Positions 55,303 to 64,000 of a stretch of DNA of 64,000 nucleotides are shown piece after piece. The DNA is from Zeus faber (Eukaryota > Chordata > Actinopteri > Zeiformes > Zeidae). Numbering within the stretch: position 1 is the first letter of the stretch; every line of letters starts with the position of its first letter. The notes beneath the pieces are model-generated. The model saw nothing but the letters and a program-made list of their open reading frames with translations. It had not been told where the DNA came from and ran no database searches. The stretch spans positions 4,639,001 through 4,703,000 of the forward strand of contig OY482861.1 of the NCBI GenBank assembly GCA_960531495.1. The letters run 5' to 3'. The position numbers and the translations under genes were made by a program.

Positions 55303-56439
55303 AATTAATCTCCATAAGATTGCAACAACACAGCTTACATAAAACCATCTAATTGATCTATAGTTAAAGTAATCCCGCAAACCCAACATGGAGCTGGTGC
55401 AAAAGCTTGTTTGAAAAGCAACAAAATGTTCTCCCGTCTAATGGCTCGGCACGCATTGCCTCATTCCACGATCCAAAAACAACAATAACCACAACAGCCA
55501 AGAAAGGCCATGCCAGGGTGCGACCCTGAGGAGACAAATTTAAAATAAAATAAATGTCATGACTCAAATAATGACCGTTCTTTTGTGCCGGCTGGAGTTA
55601 TAAGGGAAAAAGAAACTGTAAACATCTTGTTCTAAGTATTTTAGGAATTCCTGTGTATCCACGACACAAGCAGATCAATAAAATACAATATTCTAATATT
55701 CTAAGTGTGCTGCCATTGATAAATTCAAATTCAGTCAAAATAAATTTCCGTAATGTGGCAGAAGAAACACATTACCAGAGGCTCCACATAACTTCAACAA
55801 TGAGTTAAGCAACTAGAGAGGGTAAGGAAAATGTGATTCACATACTAAAACGTTTTAATATTTAGCGCTCAATACTATATTCTTATTTTAATATATGTAT
55901 TTATTTGTATAATTCTTACTTATACCCTTAAAGGTGCAATTAATAACTGCAAACAATAAGCCTGAGATGTCAGCAGTAATCAATCTAATAGGAGCCCAAC
56001 TGGCGTTGATAAATAAGATTTGATCAATTATCCATTATCTCACGGTCAATTTACGTTACTCAACTCCTAAAAATGACATATATTATGTGCTAGGCTTTGA
56101 ACTGCTAGTCTTACCTTTTGGACAGGGAGTATTTAACTATAAGTCCCATCATTCTGCAATCTTATTCGAGAAAACTTTAGAGGTTATTTGGCATTTCCAA
56201 TCAGGTTAACACCTTTTTGAAATGAAGATATATGTATAATGACAATAACATAGCTAGCATTCAAATTGAGACCATCTAAAACCTAGAAGGGCTATTATTA
56301 ACATATTTGCCAATCAATGAAGCAATCACTTTCATCTACAATCTGTATACTGTCAGGTAGACGGATTGATAAAAACAATGGCTGAGGAAACACAGAAGCA
56401 GCCTCCATGGAAATAACACAGATAGATCACACAGGAGGG
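55303..56439. other. No recognised gene or repeat
   Basis: AT-rich. The minus-strand frame at 55364-55567 is not recognised and has no supporting context. Confidence 0.4.
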
Positions 56440-59155
56440 TGATAGTGGCGCCGCCCCTTGCAGTCGCCTGTGCCGGCGCTCCGGTCAACTTTTGCACATT
56501 TTAGTATTTTTTTTCAGTTTTTATCATAATGTCCGCCAAAAAAGCATCGGCAGTTACCTCTTACAGCCGTGATGCACTCATGGATATGAAAACTTCCCTA
56601 AATGAACAACTTTGGGACTTTTTATCGGTGGAAGCAGAGTGGCCGGCTGAAATTCTACTCGGGAAGACGCTCAACAACAACATAAATGGAGCCACTGTTC
56701 AACGAGCGGGCCCACGGTGGAAGCACTGTGGTAAACGAGGCGGCATTCAGGTCAAAATGAGGACACAACCTTACCATCCACCTCTGCCAAGCATCCTTCT
56801 TGCCAACGTTCAGTCCCTGGAGAACAAGATGGATGAACCTCGAGCGAGGATTAAATTCCAACTAGACATGAGGAACTGTTGCGTCCTCTGTCTGACGGAA
56901 AAATGGTTGTACCCACTGGTGCCGGATGAAGCCATCCGTCCAGCCGAGTCCTTCTCCATGTTCCAAGGCGACAGATCGGGGGAGGCTAGTCTGTTGCCTA
57001 ATGGTAAACAACCGCTGGTGTAACCCCAATAACACCAAGCCTCTCTCCCGCTCCTGCTCGCCGAAACGGAACAGCTGACCATCTTATGCCATCCATTTTA
57101 TCTCCCCCGGGAATTCAGCACGGTCATCGTTACAGCCGTTTATATCCCACCGCAAGCGGATACTGACACAGCACTGTCGGACCTGTATGATGTGTTGTGC
57201 GGATTTCAAAACGAACATCCCGACGCGGCTGTGGTGGTGACTGGGGACTTTAACAGGGCAAACCTTAAAAAGGTTCTGCCTAATTTCTACCAACACATCA
57301 CGTGTGCCACCAGGGGAAATAGAACTTTGGACCATTGCTACAAACCTGACAAGAACGGATACAAGACCGTCTCGCTCCCTGCTTTCAGGAAATCTGACCA
57401 CGTCACGTTCTTGCTGGTTCCAGTCTACAGGCCTCTGATCGCGCAAGAACTGGTGGTGACGAGGGAAGTGAAGCGGTGGACGGACCAATCAGAGGCTGTG
57501 CTTCAGGACGCACTCGCTGACGTAGACTGGGACATGTTCCAATCAAGTTCAAGTGACATTAGTGAGTTTATGGATATAGTGTATGTGGCTACGTTAGCAG
57601 ACAGCGTCGTTCCCACGGTGAAGGTTCGGATATTTCCAAACCAGAAACCATGGGTTTATAAATCCATCCGCTGCGCTCTGAATGCTCGCATGGCTGCTTA
57701 CAACGACGGTCTTGTATCCGGAAGTATGGACAATTACAATGCGGCGTCGTACAATCTGCGGAGGCCGGTGAAGGACGCTAAACGGACGTACAGGGAGACT
57801 GTGGAGCTACAGATGGAGCGGGGGGACACAAGACGCATGTGGGAGGGGCTGCGGACGATAACTACAAGAGCAGCTCCTCCCCAGCCACGAGTGTGAACGC
57901 CTCCCTAGCCAATGAACTGAACTCCTTTCATGCGCAGTTTGAGTCTGGCAACAGCACCACTAGCTCGCCGGCTCATTGGAGTTACACCGCTGGGGATGCG
58001 CGCGCACTCTCAGTGTCCGTGTACGAGGTCAGGAGCGCTCTGATGCGGGTAAACACCAGGAAAGCTGCGGGCCCAGACGGCATATCTGGGCGAGTACTGA
58101 AAACCTGTGCTAACCAGCCAGCTCCAGTGTTCACTACAATATTCAACATCTCCCTGGCTGAATCAGTGGTCCCGTCCTGCTTCAAGATGTCCACCGTCGT
58201 TCCTGCCTCTCCTTCCTGCCTGAATGACTACCGTCCGGTGGCCCTCACCTCGGTGGTCATGAAGTGTTTCGAGAGGCTGATTAAGGATTATATCTGCGCC
58301 TCCCTTCCCCACACCTTGGACCCATTGCAGTTTGCGTACCAGCAGAACAGATCCACGGATGACGCGGTCTCCCAGGTACTGCACACCACACTCACACACC
58401 TGGATGGCCGGAAGGGGGCCTATGTGAGAATGCTGTACATCGATTACAGTTCAGCTTTCAACACCATAGTCCCCACCAGACTGGCTGTCAAGCTGAAGGA
58501 GCCCGGACTGAATACTCTACTGTGCACCTGGATCCTGGACTTCCTCACAGCCCGGCCCCAGGTGGTTAGGGTGTGGAAGCACATGTCCAGCTACCTCACC
58601 CAGCTACACACATGACTGTGTGGCCAGGTCCAGCTCCAACACCATCATCAAGTTTGCTGACGACACCGTTGTCGTGGGCCTGATCACCGACTGCGATGAG
58701 AAGGCCTTCCGCGAGGAGGTGGCTGACCTGTCACTCTGGTGCCAGGACAACAGCCTCCACCTGAACGTCAGCAAAACTAAGGAGCTGATTGTGGACTTTA
58801 GGCGAGGATTACAATCGAGGACGCACACGCCCTTGGTGATAAATGGGACTTCTGTTGACAGGGGAGCAGCTTCAAGTACCTGGGAGTCTACATCACAGAG
58901 AACTTAACATGGACTTTACAAACAGACACTCTGGTGAGAAAGGCGAGGCAGCGTCTTTACCATCTCAGGCAGCTGAGGAAATACCGGGTGAGGATCCTCA
59001 AGTACTTCTACTGTGGAGTGGTGGAGAGCATCCTGACAGGCAACATCACTGCCTGGTTTGGGAACTGTACTGCTCAGGACAGGCGGGCCCTGCAGAGGGT
59101 GGTGCTTTCAGCTGAACGTACCACTGGAACTACGAATAAACCTCTTGAATCTTGA
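56440..59155 (+). pseudogene. L2-like LINE copy 2 with endonuclease and RT
   Basis: Starts with a short GC-rich leader, then ATG at 56529 (MSAKKASAVTSYSRDALMDM). The endonuclease is visible as PSILLANVQSLENKMDEPRA (56790), after a frameshift near 57010 VVVTGDFNRANLKK (57230) and RKSDHVTFLLVP (57387). RT follows in 57839-58615 with [32 protein letters not shown] and [14 protein letters not shown]; about 55 bp containing the SPQGCVLSP block are deleted near 58600; FADDTVVVGL (58656) remains. After 59130 about 660 bp present in copy 1 are missing and the element ends at once in 'aataaacctcttgaatcttg'. No active protein can be made. Confidence 0.92.
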
Positions 59156-59499
59156 ATGTTTCAACAACTAGAGGAGACAACTAGAATGTCATATTAAAAT
59201 AAGAACTAATCAAGAAATAATCTGGTTCTATAATGCACTCTATAATATATGATACTTTGATAAATTGTAACGATGGAGCTCAATATGGGGTATAGAGCTA
59301 AATTCAATCAAGGTCTCTCCATTTAAATACTTGCATGCATATCATCTCAAAATAATTCCAAATGAGCCTATAAAATAATCAAATTTGCAAATCAGTTAAA
59401 TACAAATAGCAATAATATCATTAATTTACAAGGACCTTTGAATGCTGGGCATGTTATGGCCTTACTCAATTGTAGAGCAATTCTCTTCTTTTTTTTTAA
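59156..59499. other. No feature seen
   Basis: AT-rich spacer ending in a T run at the start of R1 copy B. Confidence 0.4.
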
Positions 59500-59936
59500 C
59501 CTGTGCTGTCAGCATGCCGGGCATACAACACAGAGTATTTGTATGCCATTGCATTCAGGACAGAGTTAGTCTGCAAGTGGAGTTCAAGTTCTCAACCTGC
59601 AATACAACTTTTTATTAATTCTTAAATCATCAAGAACTGCTGCAATAACTCTGTCCTGTGGATGACCTGTAGAATGACAAGAGCACAGTTTTTGGTTATG
59701 GAGAGCCACCACCAACTTTGGAGATCTATTAACCATGTTTGGGTCTATAAACAACATATCACTACTCCAAGAGGGGGAGAATCACCACAGTGAGACAAAT
59801 AAACATAGAAACAAACAACATTTTCACAAAAACATGAACATTGGATGACAACATGTATTGAAAAACAGTGAATTAGGTTCAGGAAAACTGGAACTACAAC
59901 TAGTCACATGGCCTCTTCCTGTCATAATTATGGCAG
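59500..59936 (+). repeat. Dispersed repeat R1, copy B
   Basis: Second copy of 4431-4873, same strand, with a few small indels. Confidence 0.8.
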
Positions 59937-61220
59937 ATCCCCATGCCCACCCACGCCCCGCACAAGGGGGAGGCCCGCCGCACCGCAGCCGACCAGACGC
60001 CCCGCCCAGCGTGAGTGCCAAGTGCCCATACACATAGCAGCATGTGCCGAGCGCGGGACACCTCGATGTTAAGAAGAAGAAGAACAATCTTTAATTGTCA
60101 CGCAACACACCACAACACATGCATACACACACACACACGCACATGGTTTTGGATGGTGGCCGGTGAAATGAGGCCTCTGCATTTGACCCATCCTGGCTTG
60201 TCCTTCCTCCAGGGGCGCACCCGACGGCGCTTTCTGCAGCACATCCCAAGCCACCAGGCGCAAGCTGTCAGGACACCCACGCCCGGCCCCCCTGGAAAAA
60301 ACCCCAGTGCTCAAGGTGTGCTGTTGGTAATTGCAGTTAAAAATGCGGGGTTGGGGGTGCGAGTCCTTCAGGCAAGTCGAACCCGAATCACTTGCACCCC
60401 TCCTGTCCCGCAGACCCTGGGCCGATGGAGTGTTGTTCGCAGTAGGATTGGTGTGTGAGAGTATGTGTTCTAAGCTAATGTGAGTGGGATTAAAATTTTG
60501 GGACAGACGAGAATCACAATTGGGCAGGAGCGTGACAGGCAAGATGGCAGCTGCCCGCCGCATCCCCATCCACATAGCCTGCACCCTGCCCATCCTGCAA
60601 GCCCTCAGTCTATTGTGTGGTGTATGTGCTGAGTATGAGTTTTGGCACTGGAAAAGGTAGGCGAGTCGCAACCGGATCGATCCAGGGGCGCAGCAGCCCG
60701 GGGAGCAACCACACAGGCACCCTCCCCCCGGACCCAACCGTGCCCCAGTGCGCCCACCTACTGTACCTGGTGGCAGCCAACCTACAGCGAAGGGGGCGCA
60801 GAGCATCCGCCATGCGCCTCCGCCATGCACCTCCGCCATGTCGGTTTCCCCCCAGCAACGAGTGCCCCGCGCACCGAGAGCGCCAGAGGGCAGGTATCCC
60901 GGCAGCCCGGTGTAATGACAGGAGACCGCCCCCCACGAAGGAGGCTACATGGTGAGCCCTGCGCCTAGCACAGCCAGCCAGGTTCAGGGCTCAGGTTGAC
61001 AGGACCAGACGGAACGCCTAACCAGCCTCGGCACGACGGGCCACCCCCCCTCACGGAACACGGAAGTACACACAGGCCCAGCTACCCTGCCCTCACCCAG
61101 ACTACCCAACTCCCCCGTGGAGCCCCGGGATCCCCCAAGAACACAGGCCCATGCACCACAGATTTCCCCAGAGCCGCCCAGGCAACCACCCAACCGTGGA
61201 GCTCCGGCAGACCAGGGGCA
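59937..61220 (+). repeat. GC-rich body following R1 copy B
   Basis: 59937-60068 matches 5396-5518 of copy A, so about 520 bp are missing between R1 and this part. After a SINE insertion (60069-60245) GC-rich, CpG-rich sequence continues to about 61215. Long frames on both strands are Pro/Arg-rich and unlike known proteins; I treat them as composition artefacts. Confidence 0.55.
60069..60245 (-). mobile_element. L2-tailed SINE, family S copy 2
   Basis: Inverted relative to 46935-47292: tail 'gtgacaattaaagattgttc', short (GT)n, then 'aggatgggtcaaatgcagag' and 'ggaggaaggacaagcca'. The head may extend to about 60300. Confidence 0.7.
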
Positions 61221-61324
61221 ATTCTCTTTGATCTGATCTTTTTGTCAGTCCTCCGGGTCATCCCAATCAGACCTGGTCACATCTACACTGGTCAAAACTG
61301 CAGTCAAGCAGAGATCCTGCCGAC

Positions 61325-61830
61325 TACGTCAGACTGTGAAAGAAATTGTTCTGCATTGATTGGTGAGGTTAATCTGCCCACTACAAGAAAATAAAACTGA
61401 GAATATGAAATATATTTATTCTCAGAATAAAGAGAAAGATTCAGTACTGCTCCAAAGCAGTGTTCTGACCAGTCTGATGTTATTTCTGATGAAGAGGGCT
61501 TTATACAAAAACCGAGGGTGTGGCCTTGTTCAGAAGTCATTTACAAGACTGTGCCCCTCAACTGTCTTCCTGGGTGTTACCCTCACACAGTGAATTCACA
61601 GGTACTTACAAACTTTTGCTGGCAGACGGGGAATACAATCATTTACAATGCACCTCCAAGCTCCCCTGGGGTTATCTTTCATCTCCATATGTGGTAAACA
61701 AGACGAAATGTGATCTCGTTCTTCAATGTTAGAATTGACATTGTAAAGAGAGAGAACATTTCTCTTTACATAAACTCTGGGGGGCTCCTGGAAACACAGA
61801 GGCAATGTTTTCTCACCCACTCTTGAACCT
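61325..61830 (-). mobile_element. LTR of retroelement family L, copy 2
   Basis: Inverted, diverged relative of 23330-23790. On the minus strand: 'atgtaaagagaaatgtt', TATA box in 'ttgtataaagcc', 'gctttggagcagtactgaat', 'ctgagaataaatatattt', 'gggcagattaacctcacc'. No coding region attached. Confidence 0.65.
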
Positions 61831-62274
61831 GGGAGAGGACAGGGTCTTGGCTCTGCTGGTGTTGGAGTTTGTCTGGGTCAATGTTCCCAACGCTGTGCTT
61901 GTCACTCGTGCTGGGGGGCTCTTGGGATCCATCGTCGTCCGCTCTGCGGTCCCATAGAGCCTTTAGGCGGTTGTTATCAGTTGGCGGTTGATATCTCTTC
62001 TTCAGCCAAGCACCCCCGATACACTACGGTACATATTTGTGTGCTTTATTGTAACTCTCCCACTTCCCATTTTTTCTCACAATGCAGCGATACGCCTCAG
62101 TGGATAATAAAGTACCGCTCAGTGCGCTGCATATCAAAGGATGTGTAGTGAGATGAGAGGGAGGAGTTACAGATCACAGGTCGTAGCATCTGGTCCAATC
62201 CGAGGAATGTAGTTGAAATACCCAGTAAATGTACGCTATTGTTTTGTATTGATGATTGGTTTCTGTCATAAATT

Positions 62275-62278
<4 letters not shown>
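61831..62278. other. Unassigned, possibly internal sequence of the LTR element
   Basis: Moderately GC-rich, no open frame recognised. Its position next to the U3 side of the LTR would fit internal retroelement sequence. Confidence 0.3.

Positions 62279-62340
<62 letters not shown>
62279..62340. repeat. (TA)n microsatellite
   Basis: About 31 TA units, about 240 bases upstream of the smarcb1 start. Confidence 0.98.
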
Positions 62341-62344
<4 letters not shown>

Positions 62345-62526
62345 TAATACATTATTATTATTATTTATTTTATTTTATTTTAAATGTAATGGCATGTTGA
62401 TTGTTTATAAATATTAATACGAATAATAATTTCCGGCTTTTGTTCTTATTAAAAAATCAAAGAAAAAGGGGGAACGGATGGCTGGAAACGACGCTATGAA
62501 GTTCCCCAGCGGAAATAGAACTTTAG

Positions 62527-62535
62527 CACTTCCGC
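62527..62535 (-). promoter_or_regulatory. smarcb1: ETS-like site in the smarcb1 promoter
   Basis: GCGGAAGTG on the minus strand 44-52 bases before the start codon, a common motif of TATA-less housekeeping promoters. No TATA box is placed to serve this start. Confidence 0.4.
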
Positions 62536-62578
62536 TTTGTTGCGCGTTTCATTCAAGATTGCTAGCTAACGTGTTAGG

Positions 62579-62668
62579 ATGCAATTGGCATTAAGTAAAA
62601 CGTTTGGCCAGAAACCCATTAAATTTCAGCTTGAGCAGGATGGGGACTTTTACATGGTTGGGTCAGAG
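62579..62668 (+). CDS. smarcb1: smarcb1 (SNF5/INI1) coding exon 1, gene continues beyond the window
   Basis: Starts ATG at 62579 and encodes 30 residues, [20 protein letters not shown] then [10 protein letters not shown], followed by donor GTAGGAAACT. This is the N-terminus of SMARCB1, the core subunit of BAF/PBAF (SWI/SNF) remodelling complexes that contacts the nucleosome acidic patch; the segment begins its winged-helix DNA-binding domain. Human exon 1 also ends after ...GSE (31 codons, starting MMMMALSKTFG), so boundary and phase agree. Here MQL replaces MMMM. Exon 2 was not found up to 64000, so intron 1 is over 1.3 kb. Whether this is the a or b copy of teleosts cannot be told from one exon. 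Confidence 0.93.
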
Positions 62669-62947
62669 GTAGGAAACTGATATTTCAACAGCTTTCGGTG
62701 TTCACTTAAGGCTAAGTTACGCAGTTTTCTGACAATTTAACGCTATTGCTAGGACCTAACGTCAAACGTAGTACAAAGAACCGAGTCGCCTAGGCAAAGT
62801 ATCCATGGCCAAAGAAAATGTTAAATTGTCAGCACGTCGTGCGTGGCTTATTTAAAGTATGAACAAAATAAAACAGTCCTGCCAGAATCTAGTGTATGAA
62901 CTGTTTTTTTTTTTTTTTTTAATAATTTTATCGTAAACGAAACAATC

Positions 62948-62949
<2 letters not shown>

Positions 62950-62989
<40 letters not shown>
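62950..62989. repeat. (GT)n microsatellite in smarcb1 intron 1
   Basis: About 20 GT units after a poly(T) run at 62905-62920. Confidence 0.98.
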
Positions 62990-62994
<5 letters not shown>

Positions 62995-63362
62995 CGTCCA
63001 GGGTTTGGAAAACAACATAACCACACGCTTGGTTCGTGTCATCAGATCTGCTGAATCTCTCTGTATCCAACAGCGAAGTAGCGTCAAAAATATATGAAAA
63101 TAAAGTAGCAATAAAATAATAAGCAAGGGTGGCAATACAAAAAACAAATGTATTTTACCATTGGTTGACAGATTCAGAACAGCATCAACAAAGCTTTCGG
63201 TTTTTTAAATCAAAATATATTTTTTACTTTCATGTTAGGTTGTCCACATTCATCATCATTGTTATTATTATGATATTATTTAATTTTTCGGGATACGTCA
63301 AACGATACCCATTCTGCAGAGTGAAGGCATTTGAAAGTAAGTATGTATGTAAATATGTGTGA

Positions 63363-63450
63363 CGAATAAATCTCTAAGGCATTTCACTGCATATATGTAT
63401 GAAAGTATGTATATTTATGTGACGAATAAACCTCTGGAATCTTGAACAAC
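63363..63450 (+). mobile_element. 3' tail fragment of an L2-like LINE in smarcb1 intron 1
   Basis: 'gcatttcactgcatatatgt' to 'gaataaacctctggaatctt' matches the 3' end of the LINE at 18570-18645. A second 'gacgaataaa' at 63361-63370 suggests two nested or duplicated tails. Confidence 0.8.
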
Positions 63451-64000
63451 ATCCCAGACAGATGCTATGCATAATCAAATTTTCTAGATATTTATAATCT
63501 GGTGTTCTTCATAAGCCAGGGCAAATTTACGTGAATTGTTTTGTTTATTTTTTAAGGTTCAAAGTTTAATTTGTCACATAATTATCCAAGTAGTACTACG
63601 TCCAGTGGGTTGGTGATATACATGACTGTACTATCCATAATAAGAAAAAGAAACATGGAGAAAAACAGGTGAAACAATCCACAAAAGCACAAAGAAAAGT
63701 AAATGTAAAATTAGAAGAGAAGAGCGAGTGGAAATTGCAATTGTCAACCCGTGATAATTCTGTTTAATCAAATTTACAAAAATAACTATAAAATTCCAAT
63801 GTTTAAATAAAATCTTGAAATATATAAAATATTCAATACTCAATTGTAAAATTAAAGTGCAGTATGAGGCACACATGATACCTTCTTCCTTTAAACATGG
63901 TAGTGAATTAAAAAATATATGATTTGATCCGCCCCCAGTTCCTGAATTTAATTCCAGTAACCAGTATCATGTTCAATTCCTCATGTTTATAACAAACTAC
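63451..64000. other. smarcb1 intron 1, nothing else seen
   Basis: AT-rich; no exon-like frame with splice sites and no repeat recognised. Confidence 0.45.

Noticed and set aside
60069-61394. Frames of 100-256 codons in the second GC-rich block
   Set aside because: Same reason; one also reads through a SINE.

Overview
The window looks like nuclear DNA from a ray-finned (teleost) fish. Two vertebrate genes are recognisable by their encoded protein and splice sites. Nearly everything else is transposon-derived in a typically teleost mix: several Tc1/mariner families, L2-like and RTE/Expander-like LINEs, Ty3/Gypsy elements, fish endogenous retrovirus remnants, a ZBED5/Charlie-like hAT, tRNA-like and L2-tailed SINEs, TTAA-flanked MITEs and long CA/TA microsatellites. 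There is no bacterial-style operon, CRISPR array, rRNA or convincing tRNA. I cannot name the species.

Host genes. (1) derl2 (Derlin-2) lies on the minus strand at 29664-37558. All seven coding exons can be placed; together they give 720 bp, 239 codons plus stop, with consistent GT-AG splice sites and phases. (2) smarcb1 (SNF5/INI1) begins at 62579 on the plus strand; only its first coding exon (30 codons) is in the window. (3) At 262-2040 is a broken gene of the fish-expanded HECT-like (G2E3-like) family.

Layout. 0-5.7 kb: HECT-like remnant, an unrecognised short ORF, and the first copy of a dispersed repeat (R1) with a GC-rich body. 6-9 kb: internally deleted endogenous retrovirus, minus strand. 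10.7-16.4 kb: truncated Tc1 elements, MITEs, a SINE, possible LTRs. 16.7-20.2 kb: L2 LINE, Gypsy integrase fragment, another LINE fragment. 20.4-22.1 kb: hAT transposase remnant. 22.4-27.3 kb: Tc1 elements, one with a single stop in its transposase. 27.7-29.1 kb: LINE and Tc1 fragments. 29.3-38 kb: derl2, whose introns 2 and 6 are full of repeats. 38.3-45.7 kb: complete but decayed Gypsy element, minus strand, next to the derl2 promoter. 46.1-47.7 kb: Expander-like LINE split by a SINE. 48.8-53.9 kb: young, nearly intact chromodomain Gypsy element, plus strand. 53.9-55.3 kb: second retrovirus remnant of the same family as at 6-9 kb. 56.4-59.2 kb: second L2 copy. 59.5-61.2 kb: second R1/GC-rich copy. 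61.3-61.8 kb: LTR related to one at 23.3 kb. 62.5 kb onward: smarcb1 start.

How it fits together. Derlin-2 is an ER membrane protein of ER-associated degradation and SMARCB1 a core BAF chromatin-remodelling subunit; nothing suggests the two genes act together. I found no clear new functional system. The most interesting items are (a) derl2 exons 3 and 6 bordered by very long (UG)n tracts on the transcribed strand, (b) a fold-back Tc1 derivative inside derl2 intron 6, (c) two copies of a LINE-5'-end-like repeat with a hairpin, both inside derl2 introns and ending at the same point, and (d) the Gypsy element at 48.8 kb, which has a canonical -1 slippery heptamer but a stop in front of its chromodomain and no target-site duplication.
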